Notes under the pieces: model-generated | Databases searched by the model: none | Told to the model about the DNA's origin: nothing | The model's input: only the letters and a program-made list of their open reading frames with translations | Source: Clostridiales bacterium | Lineage (GTDB): Bacteria; Bacillota; Clostridia; Christensenellales; Borkfalkiaceae | Assembly: GCA_015069495.1 (NCBI GenBank) | Contig: SVIN01000010.1 | Span: 1-64,000, forward strand | Length of the DNA: 64,000 nucleotides | Reading direction: 5' to 3' | Shown: positions 34,547-42,921 of the stretch, piece by piece | How positions within the stretch are numbered: position 1 is the stretch's first letter | Layout: each line of letters begins with the position of its first letter | Position numbers and translations under genes: made by a program

Positions 34547-35788
34547 TTATTTTTTAACGTAATAATCGTAAAGTTCTTCCTGCGCAAAGTGCAATTTAGT
34601 CAAATAATTTTGCGCCGTTTTCAAGAACATGAAGTACGTCGTGTTCGACGTTGCAATGTCAAACGCATCACCGCGCCCCAAGAAATCATACTCGATATGC
34701 ACGGAATACATGGACGAAACAGGTTTATTGAGGTTGAACGGCTGACCGTCCACCGTACCTGTGAAAGTAAAACCGTTTTCATCATGCACCACGTGCGCCT
34801 CACCCGCGTTGACAAAGCCAACCTTGGTGGAATAGTAATCTTCCACACGCACGTCATCTTCGAAATGGTATATACCCGCTTGCACCTCTTTACGTACTTC
34901 TTCACGTTCCCATCTATACCAATCGGGAATATGGGAGAAACCCGCCTCGGTATTGACACCGTGTAAACGGCTGAGCGTGTCCATTTCCCAAGCCGCATTG
35001 CAATTTCCGCACCACAGCTTCGTACCTTCGGTATTCATCATAAATTCTTTACCGCATGCGGGGCACTTGTACAAGATACGGTGCAACCCTTCCGCACGGG
35101 TTTTGCATTTGATGTGATAACCCTTCTCCACCTGCCAACGGTACTCATCGCGTTCAAACGCCTTTTCAATGCGCGCCTGCACTTCATCCGCTGTCAAAGC
35201 CTTCAACTCGTCCACGGTCAATAAAACGCTCATTTCCGATTCCTGACGGATACGCTTATACGGGCGTTTTTGCCATTGGGGCGAGTTCAAGAAGTTGCCG
35301 TTCGCCTTAAACAACACCACAGGCACCTTCAAATGTTTACAAAGCTTACCAAGCGCATCGTCCAAACGTTCGTTAATACCCGCCAACGAGAATCTCGCCT
35401 CGGGGAAAATCGTACAGGTATGTTTCTGCTGTTTGATATAACGCATCACGTGTTTCACCGTCACGATATCGTGTGTGAATTTACGTTTTGGCATCCCGCC
35501 AATACCGTACATCAGCCAGTTACCGCGACGCATTTCTTCAACCGACATAACCCAACCCGTCGTCTTGGGCATAAGACCGCAAACAATCTGCGCAAAATCC
35601 ATAAACGATGCGTGCGAAGCCAAAATCAAATAAGGACCTTTCAGTTTTTTAACTTCTTTGTCAACCTTTACGTGTCCGTTGTTAAACAACATATAAAAAG
35701 GCGCGCCAACGAATTCGACAATTTTTAAATACCATTTTGGTTTATTCGCCTTGCGGTACATGTCAAATCTTTCTGGTTGCTTTTTCAT
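34547..35788 (-). CDS. PlsC-like acyltransferase with zinc-ribbon and C-terminal domain
   Basis: A 413-residue protein. The first part is a lysophospholipid-type acyltransferase with HASFMD (HX4D, 59-64) and IFPEARFS. A zinc ribbon follows (CPACGKEF with WCGNCNAAW at about 245-265). The last 130 residues form a beta-rich domain seen in long Bacillota PlsC-like proteins. It probably transfers acyl groups to a lipid at the inner face of the membrane. The start has GAGG six bases ahead of the chosen ATG. It is a single gene with its own promoter and terminator. Confidence 0.8.
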   Translation of the reverse strand: MKKQPERFDMYRKANKPKWYLKIVEFVGAPFYMLFNNGHVKVDKEVKKLKGPYLILASHASFMDFAQIVCGLMPKTTGWVMSVEEMRRGNWLMYGIGGMPKRKFTHDIVTVKHVMRYIKQQKHTCTIFPEARFSLAGINERLDDALGKLCKHLKVPVVLFKANGNFLNSPQWQKRPYKRIRQESEMSVLLTVDELKALTADEVQARIEKAFERDEYRWQVEKGYHIKCKTRAEGLHRILYKCPACGKEFMMNTEGTKLWCGNCNAAWEMDTLSRLHGVNTEAGFSHIPDWYRWEREEVRKEVQAGIYHFEDDVRVEDYYSTKVGFVNAGEAHVVHDENGFTFTGTVDGQPFNLNKPVSSMYSVHIEYDFLGRGDAFDIATSNTTYFMFLKTAQNYLTKLHFAQEELYDYYVKK

Positions 35789-35822
35789 TTTCATCCTCAA
35801 TCGTGTTTTATTTTACTCCTGT

Positions 35823-35851
35823 ATTATATCATATATTTTTTCTTTTTACAA
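35823..35851 (-). promoter_or_regulatory. Sigma-A promoter for the acyltransferase gene
   Basis: TTGTAA (complement of 35846-35851), a 17-bp spacer and TATAAT (complement of 35823-35828). Confidence 0.75.
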
Positions 35852-36040
35852 GCGTTTTGTTAAATTCTTCCCCCTAAAAAAGTTACACTTGAAAACTTTT
35901 TACACATTTTTCCACATTTGTGGCAAAAATCGAACATATTTCACCTTGATTTTTGAGTAAATTATTACACTTTTTTCCTCAAGTGTAGAGAAGTAAATAT
36001 GTGCAAATAAACATGAACTTTTATACGTAAATGAAATTCA

Positions 36041-36073
36041 TATAAAAAACGAAGAGTTTTCACTCCTCGTTTC
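36041..36073 (-). terminator. Intrinsic terminator of the esterase gene
   Basis: AAACGAAGAGT pairs with ACTCCTCGTTT (one mismatch) around a TTTTC loop; the minus strand then has a T-rich run. Confidence 0.75.
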
Positions 36074-36079
36074 TTGTCT

Positions 36080-37105
36080 TTATTTACGCCATGCAACCAT
36101 GTTGCCAAAGGTTTTTACCTTGTCGAAATAATGGGCTTTATTGGGGAAAATCTCGAGGCGGCAATTATCTTTTGCACCCTCTCTTTCGTAAATTTTCTCA
36201 ATGACCGAATACACCTCTTTCGAACCTTCCAAAGGGAAAATGTGGTCAATTTCACCCACGGAAACCAGGAGCTTACGAGGTGCAATCAACGTAGCCAACT
36301 CACCCATATCAAAATATTTTGCGCTTTGGGGCACGTAGTTACACGAACAATGCCACATATCCCCAATGCTATCCTTGTACGAACAAACCGCACAAGTCGG
36401 CGCAGCCATCTTAATACGCTGGTCATAGCAAGCCGCGTAATAGGTTGCCGTGCCACCGCCAGAGTTCCCCACAATCGAGATATCGTCAAGATCCAATCTA
36501 TCCGCGAAATACTCCAAGCTGTCAATCGCTTTGGATATATCCCAAACACGTTCGCCGATCAAGGTTCTACCCAATATCAATGCCGTCATGGCAGTAAAAT
36601 AGCACCCGCACTCAAGCGCAGGTCCGCGTTTTTGTTGTAAAGTGGTACGTTCGCCCATACCGCGCTGTTCAATCGCCAACGCCGCGTAGCCGTGCTTCAC
36701 CGCATCCAACGCAAACGTATGCGTCGCCATGAGGTTTTCGTCTTGCGCGTGCTTTGTTACCCCGATGGAAACGTGGAAGCCAGTCGAATGCCCCTGCATG
36801 CAAATACAAACGGGGAATTTCTCCTGCGCCGTCTTGGGGAGCAAAAGATAACAAGGCACGTAACAGCCCTTTTCACTTTCAAAGATGTAGCGATAGCGAG
36901 TGTATTCGTCTGTTTCTACGATTTCCTCGACCTCCACCTTGATATCGCAGGCGTTCTTCGCGATAGAATCCAACCCAAGCAATTCTATGTATTTTGCGCG
37001 AATCTGCTCTTTCCAAGTTTCATAATCGTTGTTTTCGTCGTATGCCAAAATCGGTTTTTCACGCAATAAATTTTCGTGAATGATATCGTTGTCAATCAGT
37101 TTCAT
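36080..37105 (-). CDS. Alpha/beta hydrolase, acetyl-xylan-esterase/dienelactone-hydrolase type
   Basis: A 341-residue intracellular hydrolase without a signal peptide. The nucleophile elbow is GNSGGG (Ser215). VGEIDHIFP supplies the likely acid and NKAHYFD the likely histidine. MQGHSTGFHVSIG near 103-115 is the oxyanion region, and EQRGMGERT is conserved in this abhydrolase subfamily. It may remove acetyl groups from imported plant glycans, which would fit the hexuronate genes, but the substrate is inferred. It has a sigma-A promoter (TAGACA, 17 bp, TATAAT; 37164-37192). Confidence 0.75.
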   Translation of the reverse strand: MKLIDNDIIHENLLREKPILAYDENNDYETWKEQIRAKYIELLGLDSIAKNACDIKVEVEEIVETDEYTRYRYIFESEKGCYVPCYLLLPKTAQEKFPVCICMQGHSTGFHVSIGVTKHAQDENLMATHTFALDAVKHGYAALAIEQRGMGERTTLQQKRGPALECGCYFTAMTALILGRTLIGERVWDISKAIDSLEYFADRLDLDDISIVGNSGGGTATYYAACYDQRIKMAAPTCAVCSYKDSIGDMWHCSCNYVPQSAKYFDMGELATLIAPRKLLVSVGEIDHIFPLEGSKEVYSVIEKIYEREGAKDNCRLEIFPNKAHYFDKVKTFGNMVAWRK

Positions 37106-37163
37106 TGTTTTATCTCCTGCTCCTTAATATTGGTAAAGTTTTACTTACCAGCAACTGTAATTT

Positions 37164-37192
37164 ATTATAACACAATTTTGTAAGAATGTCTA
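37164..37192 (-). promoter_or_regulatory. Sigma-A promoter for the esterase gene
   Basis: TAGACA (complement of 37187-37192), a 17-bp spacer and TATAAT (complement of 37164-37169). Confidence 0.7.
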
Positions 37193-37263
37193 TACTTTTT
37201 TAGAAAAAAGGTATTTTTTGAGAATAAGCATATTAATTTTTAACACAGACATGGTGATTGTAT

Positions 37264-37297
37264 AAAAAAAACAAGTACGCCATTTTCAGCGTACTTG
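37264..37297 (-). terminator. Intrinsic terminator of the Hint-protein gene
   Basis: CAAGTACGC (37272-37280) pairs perfectly with GCGTACTTG (37289-37297), followed on minus by eight T. Confidence 0.9.
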
Positions 37298-37323
37298 CTT
37301 TTTATTGTTTGACTTATGCTAAA

Positions 37324-40300
37324 TTATTTAGCCAAATAAACTTCGATAAGGAACATCAAGTTATCCCAAGTCATCAAGCCCTTGCCAATTGCAATTTTAT
37401 AATATTTAAAAGGCAAAGCATTGAAAACTTCTTCCGTAAGGCAATCAGCAAAATCTTCATACGTATACAAGCCATACGTTTCGATATCAGCCTGCATCTG
37501 CGCTTCGTCATACATCATGTTTTCGTCAAATTCGAAGTAGTTCACTTGCCCCGTTGCATAGGTCTCGGGGAAGGAAGGAACATTCAATAACCCATTTGCG
37601 AAATAGTTTACATGATCAGCCGTTGCAATACTGTAAATTGTCGTAACTTCTTGCGTGTTATTATATCCCGTCAACGTTACAGTCTGTCCATTCTCACCAT
37701 TGCTGTAATAGAATTCGTGTCCAATAAATTCGTCAATGTTTTGAGCCGAAATCATTACGTATTCATTCAAGGTAAGATCATACAAGCCATGGATATCTAC
37801 TATCTTCAGGATTTCACCGTTAGAGAATTGAGCATTTGTAACTTCGTACAATGCAGCAGACAATTCTGCGTGCGCGTTGATTACAACAGGGCTTACGTCG
37901 TATTTACCCGTATAGTGATTGAATACCAACAATTCATCGCCAGCAACAACGTTTTCTACCGCTTTCAGCGTGCCATCAGCAAGCGTAATCATCGTACCAG
38001 CCGTAATACAGCCACCACTGCTTGCAGTTTTAAGGTTACCATTAACGAAATCACTGTACGAGTACTGCGTGCCATTTTTATAATCAGCATAGTTGAATTG
38101 CCACGTCTTGCTAAACGTTAACGTACCACCATTAGAATCCGTAAATTCGTAAGAAATCGTCACCGTTCTGGATGCAGTGCTTGTACTTACGTAACCATTG
38201 GTACTGGAAATCGTGAAGTACATCTTGTTTCCGCCATTATTAACAACAACGGGCATACCGTATATAGACTTCGTATCGTGAATAACACCGCAGGTTACCT
38301 TTAAGGTATAGTTGCCGTTTGCATCCGAATATTGCCAATAGTTATTGGTACCATTTTGTTTACCCGTCGTAGTAGGCGTCAACGAGGAAAGTGCGAGAGT
38401 TTCGTATGCTTTATTTGTTTTATTATAATACTTAATTTGCGTACCTTCCAATGCGGGGATTGCGCAAGACCAGTCGCTATTTTTGGATTTTACAACCAAC
38501 AAAGCCGAACCGCCAGGTTCTGCAACCTTCTCAGGCGCAGCAATACTTGTTTTGGTAGAAGATACGGTTAAGTTATACTCATATACCACTTCAGACGATA
38601 GATTACCTTGCGCATCATAAGCATAATCCGAAATCAACAACACATAGTTTTTGGTCATTGTGTCATTAAACGTAACAAACTTATTCGCATCGACATCCGC
38701 GCCAGTATCTCGATTCTTCACCGTATACGACAAGGGACGCCCATCTTTCGTTGCCGTGATATCGCTAAAGTAAAAATCAAAACTACCAAGTGTATCGAGG
38801 TCAAAGGTAAGCTTCATATTCCAACCAAGACCATTCGTATAACCAGAAGTACATACGATGCCATCTTCCATTGCAGTAAAGTTTACCGTAGGCAATACCG
38901 TCTCTTGCGATTGTGCAGGCACGTAGGTAGGTCTCGTTTTAAACGAAGCCACTGTACCACTCGAATTTTTGTAGGAATATACATATGCATCGTACAAACC
39001 AACTGTGAGATTTGTAAGACCATAAGGAATTGCCGAATTCGATTTTCTATTGTCAACAATATTGTTAGGTTGCACCGCATTACCTTCGGGGTTTATAAAT
39101 GCAATACCTAAGTTAACACTGTCACGAGCCCCAACGCCTGAATACTCAATTGAGTGTATGTAATCCGTTTGCTTTAAGACGGTATCCACCACACTGCTCG
39201 AATTCTTAGGCACGTAGGATTTATACCCCTCGTGAGCCCAAGCATATTGGGTAAGTTCGCCCTCCAAAGTAACCGAAGGGGCTTTATAATTATCACTTAT
39301 TGCAAGAACACTAAAGCCCATAACGATCTTAGAGGTATCATGTACGGTAGCTTGTTTGGGTTCTTGAATTAACGTTGCATCTCTCAATAACAACGAAGAC
39401 GAAGTCCCTACATAAATATTTGCCACCGCCCCGCCTTCCACGGTAGAGTTAATCACCTGCAACGCACCACTAGCAGATTCGATTGCTGCTCGTCCGCCTG
39501 AAATGTAGGAATTTACAATTTTAACAGTATCATCCATGGGCGTATCAATTAAGACAGCGCTTCTTACGTTCCCATAGTGTTGAGAATTTGAGTCATATGT
39601 CTGCTGATTGGTAGAATCCTTAACCTGATCATTGTACAATACCGCATAGGAAGGGTTAGGGCAAATAATTTGAACGTTATCCAACGTACCGCCAGGATAT
39701 TTCTCGCTGCTAGTCTTATCACCACCGATTGTAACGAATCCACAACCGAATTGATAATAACGCACGTCGTTTGGAGCCGTCATCTTGAAGCCGTTGCCAT
39801 ACAACGTCCAGCCATTGCGAACGGATAAGGTGCTGAACGTAACGTCGTTCAACAATACTACGTTATTCGAAGTTGCGCTGGTTGCAACGGTTGCATTGAC
39901 AGCGTTCACCACTTCAAACAACATTTCCGTCGTGCTTGCACTATTGTCACCTCTCGTATAAACGTCGGGGTTCGTTACGGTAAGTTTTACAACACCCGTA
40001 CCGCTGAATTGCAACGTTGCACTTGCAGCGTCCGTCCCCGAGATTTCACAAGAAGCGTTACCCGCCTTCGTTTCCACCTTAAGGTAGCTATCCATGCTAT
40101 CTGCAAAATCCGTTACATTCTTGCCTGCAACAAGCGAGGTGTCAAACAAAGAAGAGATTGCCACTGTATTGCCGTTACCTACACGATAAAGATATGCATC
40201 TTTATTTACAAATTTCTTATCCACATTTACCAACTTCGTGGGCAAGAAATTGTTCAATTGTGCAAGCAAATCACCTTGATAACCAGCGGTTGCACCTACA

Positions 40301-40917
40301 GTTTCCTTCGTGTCTACGTCGTCAATCTTTGCACGCAATGCAACGTAAGAAACCGAACGCGTGTTGTTGGTATTTTCCGTATAATAGGTCGTCCCATTTT
40401 CACCAACACAATAACCACGGAAGGTAAAATTGTTTTCGTAGCTCTTTTCGGGGATATTATAAATGTAAGCGGTTGCTTCATAATAATATGTATTGCCCGA
40501 TTGTTCAAATTCCCAAACACATTCGCTACCCGTAACGTTTGCAGCTTTTGCACCGCTTGCATATTTGTTTGTTGCGCCATCAAGCGTCAATTCTTCCCCA
40601 GTGGAAAGTTTGTTGGAAGGGATAAGCAAAATACCCGACGTCAAGCCAAGGAATTCATCCTTGCTGTACGTTCTGTCTAAAGTAACTTGACCGCTTGCAT
40701 TCGATTTTACCTGAACGTGGAAACGGATACCGCTTTTACCATCGTTGGCAATACGAACACTTGCGCCCGCACACGTGATGTTTTTCGTCGTTGTAATCGT
40801 TTCCGCTGCACTTGCAGTGAACAGAGAACTAACCGACAAACACAATGCGAGGGTCACACAGAAAAGAGCTGAGAACAAAGATACAAAAATACGTTTCATC
40901 GTTTTCGTGAATTTCAT
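37324..40917 (-). CDS. Large secreted surface protein with C-terminal Hint (intein/hedgehog-like) domain
   Basis: A 1197-residue exported protein. The signal peptide (about 8-38) ends in ASAAE. Residues 45-205 form a domain (CAGASVRIAND..GIRFHVQV) recurrent in gut Clostridia surface proteins. Residues about 330-560 look like a beta-helix with repeated short strands. Two beta-sandwich-like regions run to about 960. The Hint domain starts at Cys970 in GGCITAGTMITLADGT, has block-B-like His1043 and ends near NGLLNVPSF (1108-1116). It lacks the His-Asn-Cys/Ser/Thr end of splicing inteins, so N-terminal cleavage rather than splicing is more likely. A helical tail of about 80 residues follows. No LPXTG or SLH anchor is visible. 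Confidence 0.8.
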   Translation of the reverse strand: MKFTKTMKRIFVSLFSALFCVTLALCLSVSSLFTASAAETITTTKNITCAGASVRIANDGKSGIRFHVQVKSNASGQVTLDRTYSKDEFLGLTSGILLIPSNKLSTGEELTLDGATNKYASGAKAANVTGSECVWEFEQSGNTYYYEATAYIYNIPEKSYENNFTFRGYCVGENGTTYYTENTNNTRSVSYVALRAKIDDVDTKETVGATAGYQGDLLAQLNNFLPTKLVNVDKKFVNKDAYLYRVGNGNTVAISSLFDTSLVAGKNVTDFADSMDSYLKVETKAGNASCEISGTDAASATLQFSGTGVVKLTVTNPDVYTRGDNSASTTEMLFEVVNAVNATVATSATSNNVVLLNDVTFSTLSVRNGWTLYGNGFKMTAPNDVRYYQFGCGFVTIGGDKTSSEKYPGGTLDNVQIICPNPSYAVLYNDQVKDSTNQQTYDSNSQHYGNVRSAVLIDTPMDDTVKIVNSYISGGRAAIESASGALQVINSTVEGGAVANIYVGTSSSLLLRDATLIQEPKQATVHDTSKIVMGFSVLAISDNYKAPSVTLEGELTQYAWAHEGYKSYVPKNSSSVVDTVLKQTDYIHSIEYSGVGARDSVNLGIAFINPEGNAVQPNNIVDNRKSNSAIPYGLTNLTVGLYDAYVYSYKNSSGTVASFKTRPTYVPAQSQETVLPTVNFTAMEDGIVCTSGYTNGLGWNMKLTFDLDTLGSFDFYFSDITATKDGRPLSYTVKNRDTGADVDANKFVTFNDTMTKNYVLLISDYAYDAQGNLSSEVVYEYNLTVSSTKTSIAAPEKVAEPGGSALLVVKSKNSDWSCAIPALEGTQIKYYNKTNKAYETLALSSLTPTTTGKQNGTNNYWQYSDANGNYTLKVTCGVIHDTKSIYGMPVVVNNGGNKMYFTISSTNGYVSTSTASRTVTISYEFTDSNGGTLTFSKTWQFNYADYKNGTQYSYSDFVNGNLKTASSGGCITAGTMITLADGTLKAVENVVAGDELLVFNHYTGKYDVSPVVINAHAELSAALYEVTNAQFSNGEILKIVDIHGLYDLTLNEYVMISAQNIDEFIGHEFYYSNGENGQTVTLTGYNNTQEVTTIYSIATADHVNYFANGLLNVPSFPETYATGQVNYFEFDENMMYDEAQMQADIETYGLYTYEDFADCLTEEVFNALPFKYYKIAIGKGLMTWDNLMFLIEVYLAK

Positions 40918-40921
40918 AATC

Positions 40922-41038
40922 TTATTCCCCCCAACCTAAATCATCGTCTTCATAATCGACGCCGCCAAGACTCGCAGTCACAATATCGTCCACTTCGAAC
41001 AAGACGATATCAATGTATAAGTCATTGTAATTTCGCAT
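40922..41038 (-). CDS. 38-residue acidic peptide upstream of the Hint protein
   Basis: A small open frame: ATG at 41038, stop TAA at 40922-40924, four bases before the Hint-protein start codon. An AGG lies nine bases upstream of the ATG. The peptide begins MRNYNDLYIDIVLFEVDDIV and ends in an acidic, glycine-rich stretch (DDDLGWGE). It has no signal peptide or membrane span. The context MxxYxxxxIxIVLFEVDDI resembles very short acidic peptides that I recall beside surface-protein genes in gut Bacillota; that family link is recollection, not a search. Tight coupling to the Hint gene suggests a joint role. It is easily missed because of its size. Confidence 0.6.
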   Translation of the reverse strand: MRNYNDLYIDIVLFEVDDIVTASLGGVDYEDDDLGWGE

Positions 41039-41131
41039 GTTTTTATACCTGCCTTTACATAGTTTTTTTTACTTTTATGAAAATTGTTCACAACTTAAGT
41101 GAGCAATCCTCAAAAAAAACGCCAATAATGT

Positions 41132-41161
41132 TTGTGACGTGCACTTCCGGGCACGTCACAA
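41132..41161 (-). terminator. Intrinsic terminator of the lipoprotein gene
   Basis: TTGTGACGTGC (41132-41142) pairs perfectly with GCACGTCACAA (41151-41161). On minus the T-run comes only after ATTATTGGCG. Confidence 0.7.
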
Positions 41162-41174
41162 GGCTTTTCATTGA

Positions 41175-41927
41175 TTAGAACGTATATTCAACGGTCGAAA
41201 CAGGAATGCGTTCGCCAGTGGTAGGGTTCGTCAAACGAAGTTCAACGGTCAACGTAATACCCTTGCAAGCATTCTTCTTGTCGAATGCACCGCAGTCGAA
41301 AGATTGAACCTTTCTTACAACGTCTGCATACGTCCAAGGACAACCATCCATGCTTGCCAACATACCGATTTCCTCATTTGCTGCGATATCAACAGGGTTA
41401 TAGAATGCAACCCAGTTACCTTCATCCCAAGCTTCATAACGACCAGCCAAGCCAAGGGTATTAGCCTTAATATCTGCGTTGGTCCACACGTAGAAATCTG
41501 CATGCCAATCAGCATAATCACCTTTAAGTACTTCCGTAAGGGATTCTACTGCAGTGTAGGTGTATGCAACTTCCAACGTTGCAAATTCCTGCGTAGCTTG
41601 ATCAGCAACCGATTCAGGATCTTCGGTGGGGTGGAAACCATCAGAAATATCATAAATTCTAACGCCTTCGTTGTTGAATGCTTTCAATTCAGCGATGGTT
41701 GCTTTGTGGATAACCGCTTGACCATCTTTACCATTACCAGCGATGATGTCTTCTTCTGCGCTGTTTTCGGATGCGCTGATTTCATCGCTTACGATACCAG
41801 CGTTGGAAAGACCATTACCACCGCTTACGCCGCCTTGTACGCCACCGCTAGCGTCACAACCAGTAGCAGCCATAGCCAACGTGCAACAGGATACCAATGC
41901 CAACAACAAACTAATCTTCTTGCTCAT
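41175..41927 (-). CDS. Lipoprotein of unknown function
   Basis: A 250-residue exported lipoprotein. The signal sequence MSKKISLLLALVSCCTLAMAATGC has the lipidated Cys24, followed by a Gly/Ser-rich linker (about 25-60). The globular part (about 75-250) has no recognised domain; YDISDGFHPTEDPESVADQATQEF and YEAWDEGNWVAFYNPVDI are distinctive segments. GGAGG precedes the ATG at 41927, so an earlier frame start is rejected. It precedes the Hint-protein locus on the same strand, separated by a terminator. Confidence 0.75.
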   Translation of the reverse strand: MSKKISLLLALVSCCTLAMAATGCDASGGVQGGVSGGNGLSNAGIVSDEISASENSAEEDIIAGNGKDGQAVIHKATIAELKAFNNEGVRIYDISDGFHPTEDPESVADQATQEFATLEVAYTYTAVESLTEVLKGDYADWHADFYVWTNADIKANTLGLAGRYEAWDEGNWVAFYNPVDIAANEEIGMLASMDGCPWTYADVVRKVQSFDCGAFDKKNACKGITLTVELRLTNPTTGERIPVSTVEYTF

Positions 41928-42018
41928 TTTAAATGAACCTCCAAAAAATATATTTATCAAATGTACACAAACGATTATAACGGCGCTTTCCCACGCATAC
42001 ATAACCATTCTATGTTAT

Positions 42019-42046
42019 ATTATACACCTAATCACAATAATGTCAA
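42019..42046 (-). promoter_or_regulatory. Sigma-A promoter for the lipoprotein gene
   Basis: TTGACA (complement of 42041-42046), a 16-bp spacer and TATAAT (complement of 42019-42024), giving a leader of about 85 bases. Confidence 0.8.
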
Positions 42047-42467
42047 GCGTTTTAAACGACTTTTTCAAAAAAATATTTTTTTATTACTCACAATCATCCA
42101 AAAAATGGAATTTTCAGATTTTATGTAGATATTTTTTACTATTATATAATAATGTAGTGATTAGACAACGTGTTCATGACGTTATCACAGAGTGAAAAAG
42201 ATAGAAATGTCTTTCTTGAATCTTTCAACCTCAACTAGTGTATCACATTTTCTCATTGGGATACTTGTCAATCTTTTGCCTGGAGCGAATATATTGACGG
42301 CGAGCCGTCAAAGCGTCGTCTGCAAGGAAAAATTACACTCTTTTTTCCAAGCTTTCACGTTTGCTTCCTTGCCCGCCACCCGAAGGTCAGGCGACTCCCC
42401 CTTCGAAACAGCACGAAAAAAGATATTTTTAAGTGTTTTCGTATTGACTTGAACTCATGCGCCACAT
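42047..42467. other. Unassigned 420-bp gap
   Basis: No convincing gene. It holds an A/T-rich stretch (42050-42160), a perfect palindrome TTGACGGC-GA-GCCGTCAA (about 42293-42310) and an 86-codon frame at 42192-42452. That frame resembles no family I know and has no ribosome binding site. It may be a decayed repeat element. Confidence 0.3.
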
Positions 42468-42634
42468 CACGCCGCAGGCGTGCATATCATCAAAACGAAG
42501 TTTTGTATATCACCAAGGCGAAAGCCTTGTATATCATCATTGCGAAAGAGGATACAGCCTGCGGCTGATGATATACACCTTCGGTGATGAGATACACGCT
42601 AAAGCGTGATGATATGCCATTGCTTTCGCAATGG
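42468..42634. repeat. Hairpin array 2: eight palindromes on an 8-base spacer
   Basis: Hairpins begin at 42468 (CACGCC-GCA-GGCGTG), 42491 (CAAAAC-GAA-GTTTTG), 42514 (CAAGGC-GAAA-GCCTTG), 42538 (broken), 42555 (CAGCC-TGC-GGCTG), 42576 (CACC-TTC-GGTG), 42595 (CACGCT-AA-AGCGTG) and 42617 (CCATTGC-TTTC-GCAATGG). Spacers are 8 bases: CATATCAT, TATATCAC and TATATCAT on the left, and the reverse complements ATGATATA, ATGAGATA and ATGATATG on the right. The spacer flips orientation at the broken unit. Confidence 0.85.
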
Positions 42635-42637
42635 ATA

Positions 42638-42673
42638 AAAAAATTCGACAAGTCGAAACTTGTCGAATTTTTT
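42638..42673 (-). terminator. Intrinsic terminator of tRNA-Gln
   Basis: A perfect 15-bp stem (AAAAAATTCGACAAG with its complement) around a 6-base loop. On the minus strand it begins at the last base of the tRNA CCA end. Confidence 0.9.
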
Positions 42674-42747
42674 GGCTGGGGCGAAGTGATTCGAACACCC
42701 GAATGACGGAGTCAGAGTCCGTTGCCTTACCGCTTGGCGACGCCCCA
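42673..42747 (-). tRNA. tRNA-Gln (anticodon CTG)
   Basis: 75 nt with CCA encoded. The acceptor TGGGGCG pairs with CGCCCCA and the discriminator is G. The anticodon arm ACGGA-CTCTGAC-TCCGT gives CTG. The T arm GGGTG-TTCGAAT-CACTT has two G-U pairs. In a genome with a non-discriminating GluRS it would be charged with Glu and amidated by GatCAB. Confidence 0.95.
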
Positions 42748-42781
42748 ATATGTAGAAACTGCCGTTCCATTTACTTGCGTT

Positions 42782-42810
42782 ATTTTATCAAACTTTTTTT
42801 CTTTTGGCAA
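42782..42810 (-). promoter_or_regulatory. Sigma-A promoter for tRNA-Gln
   Basis: TTGCCA (complement of 42805-42810), a 17-bp spacer and TAAAAT (complement of 42782-42787). Confidence 0.75.
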
Positions 42811-42921
42811 GCGTTTTTATATACTTTTCTAAACTTTTTTCAAAATTCGCTAAAAAAAGTGCATTCCCGCTTTTTTTCTACCACTCTTCCGCTTTATGAT
42901 AATAGCCAAAAAGGAGTTTTT

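Noticed and set aside
42192-42452. 86-residue plus-strand protein
   Set aside because: No ribosome binding site, no recognisable motif, contains a strong palindrome, and codon choice looks random.
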